Shown here: one piece after another, positions 34,386 to 43,294 of the stretch | Layout: every line of letters begins with the position of its first letter | Numbering within the stretch: the stretch's first letter is position 1 | Source of the DNA: Hyphomicrobiales bacterium | GTDB taxonomy: Bacteria > Pseudomonadota > Alphaproteobacteria > Rhizobiales > Beijerinckiaceae | Assembly: GCA_900473415.1 (NCBI GenBank) | Contig: UCLR01000038.1 | Coordinates: forward strand, 1-64,000 | Direction of reading: 5' to 3' | DNA: 64,000 nucleotides | Position numbers and translations under genes: made by a program | The notes under the pieces: generated by a model | What the model was told of the DNA's origin: nothing | The model's database searches: none | The model's input: only the letters and a program-made list of their open reading frames with translations

Positions 34386-35258
34386 ATGAGTCAGGCCCTT
34401 CCCAAACTCGCCATCGTTGCCGATGCCCCGGCTGCTGCGACCGGCTCTCATCCGGCGGCGATCGAGCTGTCGCAGACGACGGTGACCTTCGGGCGCGGAG
34501 CAAACGCCGTGCCCGCGCTGTCCGAAACCTCTCTCAAGATCCGGGACGGTGAGTTTCTCGCCCTGGTCGGCCCGTCCGGCTGCGGCAAGTCGACCATTCT
34601 GAAGCTCGCCAGCGGACTGGTGCGGCCGACGACCGGCGCCGTGATCGTCGGCGGCCGCGAGGTCGCTGCCAAGGCTCTCAGGATCGGCATGGCCTTCCAG
34701 AACCCGACCATGCTGCCCTGGCTGACGATCGAGCGGAACGTCATGCTCCCCTTGAAGATCGTGCAGCCTTTCCGTGCGAGCTATGGCCGCGAGAAGCGTG
34801 GCGCCTTCCGCGACAAGGCCCATGCGCTGCTGGCCCAGGTCGGGCTCAGGGACTTCGCCGGAAAATATCCCTGGCAACTGTCCGGCGGCATGCTTCAGCG
34901 CGCCAATCTCTGCCGGGCCCTGATCCACGAGCCGCGCCTGCTGCTGCTGGACGAGCCCTTCGGCGCCCTCGACCAATTCACCCGCGAGGAGCTCTGGGCG
35001 ATCCTGCAGGATCTCTGGCTGGAACATCGGCCGACGGTTCTGCTGGTGACGCATGATCTGCGCGAGGCCGGCTTCCTCGCCAGCCGCATCTGCGTGATGA
35101 GCGCGCGCCCCGGCCGCATCCTCGATGACAGCGAGATCGGCTTCGCCCGCCCGCGCAACATCGCCATGACCTTCGAGCCCGATTTCGTCGCGCTGAACCA
35201 GCGCCTGCGCGACCTGATCGTCAATGCCCGCACGGGCGCCGCCGCTCCGGGAGCCTGA
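34386..35258 (+). CDS. NitT/TauT-type ABC importer, ATP-binding subunit
   Basis: 290 residues from ATG 34386 (a TTG at 34368 is possible). Walker A is GPSGCGKST, the Q-loop GMAFQNPTMLPW, the signature LSGGMLQRANLCRAL, Walker B LLLLDEPFGALD and the H-loop VTHDLREAGFLA. This is the SsuB/TauB subgroup used for sulfonates, nitrate, thiamine precursors and other small N- or S-compounds. It stops 1 base before the permease ATG, so they are coupled. Confidence 0.95.
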   Translation: MSQALPKLAIVADAPAAATGSHPAAIELSQTTVTFGRGANAVPALSETSLKIRDGEFLALVGPSGCGKSTILKLASGLVRPTTGAVIVGGREVAAKALRIGMAFQNPTMLPWLTIERNVMLPLKIVQPFRASYGREKRGAFRDKAHALLAQVGLRDFAGKYPWQLSGGMLQRANLCRALIHEPRLLLLDEPFGALDQFTREELWAILQDLWLEHRPTVLLVTHDLREAGFLASRICVMSARPGRILDDSEIGFARPRNIAMTFEPDFVALNQRLRDLIVNARTGAAAPGA

Positions 35259-35259
35259 T

Positions 35260-36030
35260 ATGCCCGATATCAAGCGCAAGTTCGGGGCGGCCGCGCTAAT
35301 CGCGCTGTTCTTCCTGTCCTGGGAAATGTTTTGCCTGCTCTCGGGCATGTCGGATCTGATCCTGCCGCGGCCAAGCCAGGTCTTCGCGACGCTGGTGCAG
35401 CGCTTCCCGATCCTGTGGCCGCATATCCTGCAGACGCTCGGCACGACGATGCTCGGCTTCGCGCTCGGCGTGCTGCTCGGCGTGTCTCTCGGCGCCATGA
35501 TCGGCGTCTCGCGCACGGCCTATGACACTGTCTACCCGCTCCTGATCGGCTTTTCCTCGATCCCGAAGGTCGCGGTGGTGCCGATCTTCGTGCTCTGGTT
35601 CGGCTCGGGCACGGTGCCGGCCGTCCTGACCTCGCTGGCGATCTGCTTCTTCCCGATCGCGGTCAACATCGCGACCGGCCTCGCCACCACCGAGCCCGAG
35701 ATGGAGGACGTGCTGAAGGCGCTCGGCGCCAGCAAGCTCGACATCCTCTGGAATGTCGGCCTGCCCCGGACCATGCCGTTCTTCTTCGCCTCGTTGAAGG
35801 TGGCGATCACCTACGCCTTCGTCGGCACGGTGCTGGCCGAGACCGTCGCCTCCAATCGCGGCATCGGCAATGTGATGATGTCCGCCTCCTCCAACTTCAA
35901 CGTGCCGCTGGTCTTTGCCGGGCTCTTCATCCTCGCCGGCCTCGGCGTCGCGCTCTACGTCGCCTTCTCGCTGATCGAGATGCGCGTCACCGGCTGGGCC
36001 AACCGCAAGAACGATTTCGCCGCCGCCTGA
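35260..36030 (+). CDS. NitT/TauT-type ABC importer, permease subunit
   Basis: 256 residues, about six membrane segments. The EAA loop coupling to the ATPase reads MEDVLKALGASKLDILWNVG then LPRTMPFFFASLKVA. Opens with MPDIKRKFGAAALIALFFLS. Typical of SsuC/TauC/ThiX permeases. Translated directly after the ATPase gene and 31 bases before the binding-protein gene. Confidence 0.95.
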   Translation: MPDIKRKFGAAALIALFFLSWEMFCLLSGMSDLILPRPSQVFATLVQRFPILWPHILQTLGTTMLGFALGVLLGVSLGAMIGVSRTAYDTVYPLLIGFSSIPKVAVVPIFVLWFGSGTVPAVLTSLAICFFPIAVNIATGLATTEPEMEDVLKALGASKLDILWNVGLPRTMPFFFASLKVAITYAFVGTVLAETVASNRGIGNVMMSASSNFNVPLVFAGLFILAGLGVALYVAFSLIEMRVTGWANRKNDFAAA

Positions 36031-36061
36031 TCAATTCTCGTCAACAAGAGGGGACAAGACG

Positions 36062-37087
36062 ATGCTCAAGACGTTCACCACCACGCTTCTCGCCGGGCTG
36101 GCCTTTGCCGGCTCAGCCTTCGCGCAGGAAACGACGATCAAGTTCACGCTCGGCTGGAAGACGCAGGGCTCGGACGCGGCCTTCTTCGTCGCCCGCGACA
36201 AGGGCTACTACAAGGCCGAGGGGCTGAACGTCGTCATCGACCAGGGAGAGGGCTCGGGCGCGACGGTGACGCGCATCATGGGCGGCGCCTATGACGCGGG
36301 CTTCGGTGACGTCAACGCCATCATCCAGAACGCCGCCGCCAAGCCGGGCGAGAACCCGGTCATGGTCTACATGATCTGGAACCGCCCGCCCTTCGCCATC
36401 TCCAGCAAGAAGACGGCCGGTATCAGCAAGCCGAAGGATCTTGAAGGCAAGACGCTCGGCGGCGCGCAGGGCACGCCGACGACCCGCCTGCTCGAGGTCT
36501 TCGCCCGCAAGAACAATGTCGACATGAGCAAGATCAAGCTCTCGAACATGGCGCCGAACCTGCAGGAGCCGCTTCTGATCAAGGGCGAGATCGACGGCGC
36601 GCTCGTCTTCAACATCACCGGCTATTTCAACCTGCTCCTCAACCGGCAGGATCCGGACAAGGACTTCAACTGGCTGACCTTCGGCGAGTACGGCCTCGAT
36701 CTCTATTCGAACGGCCTGATGGTGTCGCAGAAGCTGCTCAAGGAGAATCCGAAGGCTGTGGCGGGCCTCGTGCGCGCCACGAACAAGGCGATGCTCGAGA
36801 TCGCCAAGGACCAGAACCTCGGCATGAAGGGCGTGATGAACTTCGACAACCTCGTCGACGAGAAGGTCGAGAGGCGGCGCCTGCAGTATTCCTTCAGCGA
36901 GCTCATCGTCTCGCCGGAGATGAAGGAGATCGGCGTCGGCGACACCAAGGACGATCGCATGGCGCGTGCCATCGGCATCATCGTCGAGGGCTACCAGCTT
37001 GCCCGCACGCCGAAGCCGGAGGAAATCTTCTCGCGCCAGTTCCTGCCGCCGAAGGGCGAGCGCGAGCTGGTCTACACCGCGAACTAA
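36062..37087 (+). CDS. NMT1/THI5-like periplasmic substrate-binding protein
   Basis: 341 residues with a Sec signal peptide (FTTTLLAGLAFAGSAFAQ, cleavage near residue 21). The mature protein starts with IKFTLGWKTQGSDAAFFVA and GYYKAEGLNVVIDQGEGSG, the standard NMT1 opening that binds pyrimidine-like or aminosulfonate ligands. GGAYDAGFGDVNAII and GKTLGGAQGTPTTRLLEVFA are the other family landmarks. With two amidohydrolases in the locus, a nitrogen heterocycle is a reasonable ligand (inference). Confidence 0.92.
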   Translation: MLKTFTTTLLAGLAFAGSAFAQETTIKFTLGWKTQGSDAAFFVARDKGYYKAEGLNVVIDQGEGSGATVTRIMGGAYDAGFGDVNAIIQNAAAKPGENPVMVYMIWNRPPFAISSKKTAGISKPKDLEGKTLGGAQGTPTTRLLEVFARKNNVDMSKIKLSNMAPNLQEPLLIKGEIDGALVFNITGYFNLLLNRQDPDKDFNWLTFGEYGLDLYSNGLMVSQKLLKENPKAVAGLVRATNKAMLEIAKDQNLGMKGVMNFDNLVDEKVERRRLQYSFSELIVSPEMKEIGVGDTKDDRMARAIGIIVEGYQLARTPKPEEIFSRQFLPPKGERELVYTAN

Positions 37088-37102
37088 GGGGCGGAGCAAG
37101 CC

Positions 37103-38536
37103 ATGAGCGAGACGGCATTCGCGACGAGCCTGTTCACCTGCAAGGACGTCGTCGCGAATGCCGCTCTGAAATACGAGGACGGCGTCGTCGGCGCCGTCCT
37201 GACCGATCGGCCGACGCAATCCGGGCTGCGGCGGCTGATCATCCCCGCTTTGGTCAACGCGCATGACCACGCGCGGCCGAGTGCGACCTCTTTCGGTGCG
37301 TCGAACATGCCGCTGGAGACGTGGATCCTGCGCTCCGCGCTCGGCACGCCGCCCGATCCGTATCTCGCCGCGGCGGTCTCGCTGGCGCGGACGGCGCGCG
37401 CCGGCTGCGGCGCCATGATGGTCCATTACACGCGCCCGAGCGGCACCATGCCCATCGTGGAAGAGGCCCGCCAGATCGCACACGCCGCGAGCGATGTCGG
37501 CATCCGCATCGCCTTCGCACTGGCGGTGCGCGACCAAAACCCGCTCGTCTACGGTGACAGCGCTGCACTTCTCGATTCCTTGCCCGCCGAAGCCCGCCAG
37601 CCTGTCGAGGAGCTGTTCGTCAGGCCTCCATCCCCGCCAGCTGCCTATCTCGAGCTAGTCGACGAGATCCATGCCGCCATCGCCGGCCCGCTGGTCGATG
37701 TCCAATACGGCCCGGCTGGCGTGCAATGGTGCTCGCCCTCGCTGCTCGAAGCCATCGCCGAGCGTTCCGCAGCGACCGGGCGCCGGGTTCACATGCATCT
37801 GCTGGAGACGATCTACCAGCGCGACTGGGCCGACAGGACCTTCCCTGGCGGGATGGTGCGCTACCTCAAGGATATCGGACTTCTGTCGGAGCGCCTGACG
37901 CTGGCTCATTGCGTCCATGCCCGGCCGGACGAGCTCGACATGATCGCGCAGGCCGGTGCGACCATCGTCACCAATTTCAGCTCGAACCTGCACCTGCATT
38001 CGGGCCTCGGACCGATCGCGGACGCACACCGGCGCGGCTGCGCCATCGCGGTCGGCGTCGACGGCGCCGCGCTCGACGAGGACGACGACGCCATCCGCGA
38101 GATGCGCCTCGTCCAACTCGCGCATGACGGGCTGGGCTTCAAACGCAACTGGAGCCGTGCGGAGTTCCTGGAGCTGGCGGTGCGCAATGGCCGCCGGGCT
38201 GTCGGTGCGCCAGGGCCAGGCGCGCTTGCCCCCGGCGCGCCGGCTGATTTCACGGTGATCGACCTCGACCGGCTCGACCGCGATGCCATCATGTCGGTCG
38301 ACCCGCTCGACCTGTTCTTCGCGCGCGGCAATGCAAGTTGCGTCTGCGACGTCGTGGTGGCCGGCCGCCGCATCGTGCGCGACGGACAACCGACCGGGAT
38401 CGATCTCGACGCCCTCCAGGCGGAGCTGCGCTCGCTCTTCCGGAAAAATCTGCCGGCCTTTGCCGCTATGCGAGCAGCTTGGCCGGCATTGGAAGACTCG
38501 ACTGCGCGCTGGTTCGAGCATGCCGGGTGCGGCTAG
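37103..38536 (+). CDS. amidohydrolase family protein
   Basis: 477 residues. VNAHDHARPSATSFG gives the metal-binding HDH pair, HMHLLETIYQRDWA the third ligand region, TLAHCVHARPDELDMI the fourth His, and AIAVGVDGAALDEDDDAI the catalytic Asp, in the order of cytosine/guanine/chlorohydrolase enzymes. It starts 15 bases after the binding-protein gene and ends the operon. It likely hydrolyses or deaminates the imported compound, in sequence with the CodA-like enzyme encoded on the other strand. The substrate is not known. Confidence 0.85.
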   Translation: MSETAFATSLFTCKDVVANAALKYEDGVVGAVLTDRPTQSGLRRLIIPALVNAHDHARPSATSFGASNMPLETWILRSALGTPPDPYLAAAVSLARTARAGCGAMMVHYTRPSGTMPIVEEARQIAHAASDVGIRIAFALAVRDQNPLVYGDSAALLDSLPAEARQPVEELFVRPPSPPAAYLELVDEIHAAIAGPLVDVQYGPAGVQWCSPSLLEAIAERSAATGRRVHMHLLETIYQRDWADRTFPGGMVRYLKDIGLLSERLTLAHCVHARPDELDMIAQAGATIVTNFSSNLHLHSGLGPIADAHRRGCAIAVGVDGAALDEDDDAIREMRLVQLAHDGLGFKRNWSRAEFLELAVRNGRRAVGAPGPGALAPGAPADFTVIDLDRLDRDAIMSVDPLDLFFARGNASCVCDVVVAGRRIVRDGQPTGIDLDALQAELRSLFRKNLPAFAAMRAAWPALEDSTARWFEHAGCG

Positions 38537-38802
38537 GCGGTGGCTCGTAGGCTGCGGATGCCACGCCGATGACAGATAGTCCGGCGGGCCGGTCCACCAA
38601 CCGTCGAACCAAGAACTTCCGGGTGCAGCTTTCGATGCCGCCGTGCGTTGTTGTGGCGTTGTTGTGCCATTTCCTCGCGCCGACAAAAAGCTGCGTGAGT
38701 CGCCGTCAACGAACCGGATTACGCCAGCCGCACCGAAAAGTCGTCGCGGGGGCTCGCAGAGAAGTGCCGCCGCTTCGGGGCTCGTGACTACAATCCGCTG
38801 AA
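38537..38802. other. intergenic, no supported gene
   Basis: About 265 bases after the importer operon. Nothing assignable; neighbouring sequence is full of gene debris. Confidence 0.4.
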
Positions 38803-38916
38803 CTAGTTGTAGCCGACGGTCTCCCAGGTGCCCCCAGTTAAGTCGTTGCCGATCTCGATCTCGCCGATATGCTTCGGATTCTTGGTCAGGCCGGTCGCAG
38901 CGACAAAGCCGGCTCA
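38803..38916 (-). pseudogene. C-terminal remnant of an unidentified protein
   Basis: The minus-strand frame reads AGFVAATGLTKNPKHIGEIE then IGNDLTGGTWETVGYN before TAG. It opens directly after a TGA, with no start. Composition is protein-like and ends naturally, so it looks like the tail of a lost gene. The family was not recognised. Confidence 0.35.
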
Positions 38917-38924
38917 TCAATCCT

Positions 38925-39146
38925 ATGCTATGGCTGGTGAGCGAACAGCTCCCCGCGCCGCGTTCGCTGGGCGTCGTGCAGGACGCCGATTTCACCGTGG
39001 AGACGGCGCGGCTCGCGAATGTCCCGCCAGACGTGGTGCGCAAATCCATGCTTGCCGTCACGTTGGAACAGGCCGGCGGCTCGCCCACCGGCCTTCCGAC
39101 CGGCCCGATCCTGTATTCGGGTGCGCTGGTGCAGGTGACGCCGTAG
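38925..39146 (+). pseudogene. remnant of an anti-sigma factor (RskA-like) C-terminus
   Basis: 73 codons reading LWLVSEQLPAPRSLGVVQDA, MLAVTLEQAGGSPTGLP and TGPILYSGALVQVTP. The ending (SLEPxGGSPTGxPTGPVLYxG) is the signature of RskA-type ECF anti-sigma factors. The cytoplasmic zinc domain and membrane segment are missing, and no sigma gene is nearby. Non-functional fragment. Confidence 0.6.
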
Positions 39147-39349
39147 GGTCCAGCCAAACCGGAAAAGGTCGATGCCGTCGCGAGCCCGGCCTCGGAGGAC
39201 AACGCTCGTCCAGCGCATCCTTCACGAGCCCGCGCCGGCGCCCCAAATTGAACTGTCTGAGGTCACCCAGCCCATCGGATCTGCCCTCTTGCGCAGCGCG
39301 TCACCCCTGCCACGACATATCTCTCAAGGTCGCGCACGATCCTTGCTGC

Positions 39350-39471
39350 AAAGCACCGCAGGCGAAGGTCCCAAGAACCAAGGTGGTGTTTCCAGGCCTC
39401 AAGTCCGACCAGGACAGCGACGATATCGTCGCTGTCCTCAAGCAATTCGATGCTGACGGAAAGAAAAAATG
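39350..39471 (+). pseudogene. remnant of a class I cytochrome c C-terminus
   Basis: The frame reads APQAKVPRTKVVFPGLKSDQ then DSDDIVAVLKQFDADGKKK. The pattern PGTKMxFPGxKxxxDRADVIAYLK is the Met-ligand and C-terminal helix region of soluble cytochromes c. Here the axial Met is replaced by Val (TKVVFPG) and the heme CxxCH half is absent. It lies about 430 bases upstream of the oxidase operon, where a cytochrome c gene would make sense. Confidence 0.6.
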
Positions 39472-39902
39472 GCGGGATCGGCACTTGATTGCGGCCATCG
39501 CGGCGTTGGACTGCGAGTCGGGGTCGATTGACAGCCTCCGTGGGCAGGATAACAATGCCATACAACTATGAGCCGATGGCTGCGAATATCCCGCATCCAG
39601 GCCGAGAGTTTTCGGCACCGTGTGTGGTGAGTGATCGTCCAGGCGAACCAAAGGTTCGGCAATGGCGAACAGGAAGCAAGACTTGCAACCCGAAGGCGCG
39701 CTCGTCCGAGCCCGCGCTCCGCAGCTGTCATGTGCTGCCAGCGATGTCTCTGCCCCGGCCCGTCTTGAGCCGCAGGCCCGTTTCATCCTGGGGCTGCAAC
39801 GTAGTCCCGTACCGAAAGTGAGTTCGTCAACGTAGCGCATGGCGTGCGCCGCGACATTGCCTGCTTCCTGTTCATGCCGCCCTCGGCAAGGATGAATAAG
39901 GG
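39472..39902. other. region upstream of the oxidase operon
   Basis: No intact gene. It should contain the promoter of coxM; no box is distinctive enough to call. Confidence 0.4.
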
Positions 39903-40718
39903 ATGGGTATCGCAGTCGTCCTGGCTCTGGTCGTCATCGGCTCGGTGGTTTTCCACTTCCTGAGTCCATGGTGGTGGACACCGATCGCGTCCAACTGGCG
40001 CTATATCGACGACACCATCATCATCACCTTCTGGATCACCGGCGTCGTCTTCGCGGCGGTCGTACTGTTCATGGCGTACTGCGTCTTCCGGTTCCGCCAT
40101 CGTGAGGGCAATCGCGCCGCCTACGAGCCGGAGAACAAGCGGCTGGAATGGTGGCTCGCGATCGGCACAGGCGTCGGCGTTGCGGCCATGCTCGCGCCCG
40201 GACTCGTCGTCTGGCACAGGTTCGTCACGGTGCCTACGGACGCGACCGTGGTCGAGGTCATCGGCCAGCAATGGCAGTGGGCCTATCGGCTGCCCGGCGC
40301 GGACGGCAGGCTCGGGGCCGCCGACGTCGCGCAGATCACGGCGGAAAACCCGCTGGGCGTCGATCCGAAAGACCCTCACGGGCAGGACGACATCGTGATC
40401 CAGGGGGACAACCTTCATCTGCAACTCGGCAAGCCGGTGAAGATGCTGCTGCGCGCCATCGATGTCGTTCACGACTTCTACGTGCCGGAGTTCCGCGCCA
40501 AGATGGACATGATCCCCGGCAGCGTCACCTATTACTGGTTCACGCCAACGCGGGACGGCACCTTCGACGTGCTTTGCGCCGAGCTCTGCGGCACCGGCCA
40601 CACCTTCATGCGCGGCAATGTCGTGGTCGAGCCGGAGAGCCAGTACCAGGCCTGGCTGCAGCAACAAAAAACCTTCGCCCAACTCCAGGGGCCGACAAGG
40701 ACGCAGGCGAAGAACTAG
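39903..40718 (+). CDS. coxM: alternative cytochrome c oxidase subunit II
   Basis: 271 residues. Three hydrophobic segments at the N-terminus (about 1-22, 38-60 and 82-101), then a periplasmic cupredoxin domain. The binuclear CuA site is complete: CAELCGTGHTFMRG (Cys-x3-Cys-x3-His-x2-Met), with the upstream His in IDVVHDFYVPEF. VIGQQWQWAYRLPG is the electron-entry aromatic patch. It accepts electrons from cytochrome c. First gene of an operon matching the Bradyrhizobium coxMNOP order. No heme c domain is fused. Confidence 0.92.
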   Translation: MGIAVVLALVVIGSVVFHFLSPWWWTPIASNWRYIDDTIIITFWITGVVFAAVVLFMAYCVFRFRHREGNRAAYEPENKRLEWWLAIGTGVGVAAMLAPGLVVWHRFVTVPTDATVVEVIGQQWQWAYRLPGADGRLGAADVAQITAENPLGVDPKDPHGQDDIVIQGDNLHLQLGKPVKMLLRAIDVVHDFYVPEFRAKMDMIPGSVTYYWFTPTRDGTFDVLCAELCGTGHTFMRGNVVVEPESQYQAWLQQQKTFAQLQGPTRTQAKN

Positions 40719-40720
40719 GG

Positions 40721-40783
40721 ATGGGACAGAGGGCGCGCTCCCGAACGGGGATTTCGCCTGACGAGGAACGGGAGATGGCCTGA
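40721..40783 (+). CDS. possible 20-codon coupling ORF between coxM and coxN
   Basis: ATG at 40721 starts a 20-residue frame (MGQRARSRTGISPDEEREMA) whose TGA overlaps the coxN ATG as TGATG. The gap between coxM and coxN holds nothing else. It may help translate coxN by re-initiation; alternatively it is chance within the leader. No protein role is claimed. Confidence 0.3.
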   Translation: MGQRARSRTGISPDEEREMA

Positions 40784-42543
40784 TGGTCGACGTGATGCAC
40801 GGCGTCCCCGAATCGAGACCGGCGGACGAGAGCGACGATGTCGAGCTCTATCACCCGCACAGCTGGATCACGAAATACGTCTTCTCCCAGGACGCCAAGA
40901 TCATCGCCATTCAGTATTCGACCGTAGCGCTGGCGATCGGGTTGGTCGCGCTGGTCCTATCCTGGCTGATGCGCCTGCAGCTCGGCTTCCCCGGGGTGTT
41001 TTCCTTCATCGACCCCGATCGCTACTACCAGTTCATCACGATGCACGGGATGATCATGGTGGTCTATCTGCTGACCGCGCTGTTCCTCGGCGGCTTCGGC
41101 AACTACTTGATTCCGCTGATGCTCGGCGCGCGGGACATGGTCTTCCCTTATGTGAACATGCTGAGCTTCTGGATCTATTTCCTCGCCGTGCTCGTGCTCC
41201 TTACCGGCTTCTTCCTGCCGGGTGGACCAACCGGAGCCGGCTGGACCCTCTATCCACCGCAAGCGATTCTGGCCAACACACCCGGCCAGCAATGGGGCAT
41301 CGTCGTGATGCTCGTCTCACTGATCCTCTTCATCATCGGCTTCACCATGGGCGGGCTGAACTATGTGGTGACGGTGCTGCAAGGACGCGCCAAGGGCATG
41401 ACGCTGATGCGCATGCCCTTGACGATCTGGGGCATTTTCACGGCGACCGTCATGGCGCTGCTCGCCTTTCCCGCGCTCTTCGTTGGCGCCGTGATGATGC
41501 TGCTCGATCGGCTGATCGGCACGAGCTTCTTTATGCCGGCGATCGTTGCGATGGGCGAGCGGCTGGCTCACAAGGGCGGCAGCCCGATCCTGTTCCAGCA
41601 CCTGTTCTGGTTCTTCGGACACCCCGAGGTCTACATCGTGGCGCTGCCGGCCTTCGGCATCGTATCCGACCTGATCAGCACCCATGCGCGCAAGAACATC
41701 TTCGGCTACCGCATGATGGTCTGGGCGCTGGTGGCGATCGGCGCGCTCAGCTTCGTCGTCTGGGCGCACCACATGTATGTCAGCGGCATGCACCCCGCCT
41801 TCGGGTTTTTCTTCGCCACAACGACACTGATCATCGCGATCCCAACCGCGATCAAGGTCTACAACTGGGTGCTGACCCTCTGGCAGGGAGACATCCACTT
41901 CACCGTACCGATGCTGTTCGCGCTCGGCTTCATCGTCACCTTCCTGAATGGCGGGCTGACCGGCCTGTTCCTGGGCAATGTCGTCGTCGACGTGCCGCTC
42001 TCCGACACGATGTTCGTCGTGGCCCATTTCCATATGGTGATGGGGGTCGCGCCGATCCTCGTGATCTTCGGGGCAATCTACCATTGGTACCCGAAGGTCA
42101 CCGGGCGCATGCTCGACGACCGGCTCGGGAAGCTCCATTTCTGGGTCACCTTCCTCGGGGCCTATCTGATCTTCTTCCCGATGCACTACATCGGGTTGAT
42201 GGGCGTGCCGCGCCGCTATCACGAGATCGGTGCGATGAGCTTCGTCCCGCCGTCGGCGGCGACGCTGAACGAATTCATCACGGTCGTCGCGCTGATCGTC
42301 GGCGCCGCCCAGCTCGCCTTCGTGTTCAATCTCATCTGGAGCCTCAAGCAAGGCCGGCCCGCGGGCGGCAATCCCTGGCGCGCGACCACGCTGGAATGGC
42401 AGACGCCGCAGACGCCGCCTGCCCATGGCAATTGGGGCAAGACCCTGCCGGTGGTCTATCGTTGGGCCTATGACTACAGCGTGCCCGGCGCGGCCGAGGA
42501 CTTCCTGCCGCAGAACCAGCCGCCGGATCCGCGGACCGCGTGA
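40783..42543 (+). CDS. coxN: alternative cytochrome c oxidase subunit I
   Basis: 586 residues, twelve membrane helices. Ligands are visible: low-spin heme His in TMHGMIMVVYLL, CuB His and the cross-linked Tyr in FGHPEVYIVALP, the CuB His pair in WAHHMYVSGMH, and the heme ligands in VVAHFHMVMGVAPIL. The glutamate of the D-channel is at the GHPEVY position, typical of A-type oxidases. It reduces oxygen to water and pumps protons. Start chosen at ATG 40783. Confidence 0.95.
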   Translation: MVDVMHGVPESRPADESDDVELYHPHSWITKYVFSQDAKIIAIQYSTVALAIGLVALVLSWLMRLQLGFPGVFSFIDPDRYYQFITMHGMIMVVYLLTALFLGGFGNYLIPLMLGARDMVFPYVNMLSFWIYFLAVLVLLTGFFLPGGPTGAGWTLYPPQAILANTPGQQWGIVVMLVSLILFIIGFTMGGLNYVVTVLQGRAKGMTLMRMPLTIWGIFTATVMALLAFPALFVGAVMMLLDRLIGTSFFMPAIVAMGERLAHKGGSPILFQHLFWFFGHPEVYIVALPAFGIVSDLISTHARKNIFGYRMMVWALVAIGALSFVVWAHHMYVSGMHPAFGFFFATTTLIIAIPTAIKVYNWVLTLWQGDIHFTVPMLFALGFIVTFLNGGLTGLFLGNVVVDVPLSDTMFVVAHFHMVMGVAPILVIFGAIYHWYPKVTGRMLDDRLGKLHFWVTFLGAYLIFFPMHYIGLMGVPRRYHEIGAMSFVPPSAATLNEFITVVALIVGAAQLAFVFNLIWSLKQGRPAGGNPWRATTLEWQTPQTPPAHGNWGKTLPVVYRWAYDYSVPGAAEDFLPQNQPPDPRTA

Positions 42544-42555
42544 GGAGATGCCGGC

Positions 42556-43272
42556 ATGGCCGTGGTCCTCGGATTCATCGTCATCGTGGCAGCCTTCGCC
42601 GGCTGGTGGCTCTCGCGCCAACACCTGACGGCAAAGCCCTGGCTCGAAGTCGGGGTGATCGGCGAGGCCGCCGACCCGACCTCCCCCACAACGGCGAAGC
42701 TCGGCCTCGGCACCTTCCTCGTCGTCGCCAGCTCCCTCTTCGCGCTTCTGATCAGCGCCTATTCGATGCGCATGGGCATGTCGGACTGGCGCGCGCTGCC
42801 GATGCCGACCGTGCTCTGGTTCAGCACCGGGCTACTGATGCTGGCGAGCATCGCCCTGCACATGGCGGTCATCGCGGCGCGCTGCGACGAAAGCGGCCCG
42901 CTCCGCTCCAGCCTTCTCGCTGCGGGCGTCTGCTCGCTTGCCTTCCTCTGCGCTCAGGCGCTGGCGTGGCGCGAGCTTGCCGTCTCCGGCTATTTCACCG
43001 CGGCCAACCCCGCCAGCGCCTTCTTCTATCTGCTCACGGCCATTCACGGAGCCCATGTCCTTGGCGGGCTCGTCGCACTTGGCCGGACCTCCACCCGCAC
43101 CTTCGCAAGACCCAAGGACCTTGCTCCAACGATTCCGCGCGAGCTCACCCTCAGCGTCGAGCTCTGCGCCATCTACTGGCATTTCCTGCTGTTGGTCTGG
43201 CTGGTCCTGCTCGCCCTGCTGATGCGCTGGACGGACGACATCATCGAGATCTGCCGGGGATTGCTGACCTAG
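42556..43272 (+). CDS. coxO: cytochrome c oxidase subunit III-like protein (first copy)
   Basis: 238 residues, about six to seven hydrophobic segments. TAKLGLGTFLVVASSLFALL and FFYLLTAIHGAHVLGGLVAL carry the family's helix III-VI pattern, with ELCAIYWHFLLLVWLVLLAL at the end. It is one of two successive subunit III genes, as in coxMNOP operons. Shorter and more divergent than the second copy. It starts 12 bases after coxN. Confidence 0.85.
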   Translation: MAVVLGFIVIVAAFAGWWLSRQHLTAKPWLEVGVIGEAADPTSPTTAKLGLGTFLVVASSLFALLISAYSMRMGMSDWRALPMPTVLWFSTGLLMLASIALHMAVIAARCDESGPLRSSLLAAGVCSLAFLCAQALAWRELAVSGYFTAANPASAFFYLLTAIHGAHVLGGLVALGRTSTRTFARPKDLAPTIPRELTLSVELCAIYWHFLLLVWLVLLALLMRWTDDIIEICRGLLT

Positions 43273-43294
43273 CGACCCTGATGAGGAGGGGCCG

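Noticed and set aside
36113-37537. 474-codon minus-strand frame opposite the binding protein
   Set aside because: Mirror frame of a well-supported NMT1-type protein; rich in Arg, His and Asp with no domain.
37655-39202. 515-codon minus-strand frame across the amidohydrolase and its downstream region
   Set aside because: No recognisable motif; the amidohydrolase frame on the other strand is complete.
41317-42624. 435-codon minus-strand frame opposite coxN
   Set aside because: Mirror of a membrane protein gene; His/Asp/Glu-rich without a fold.
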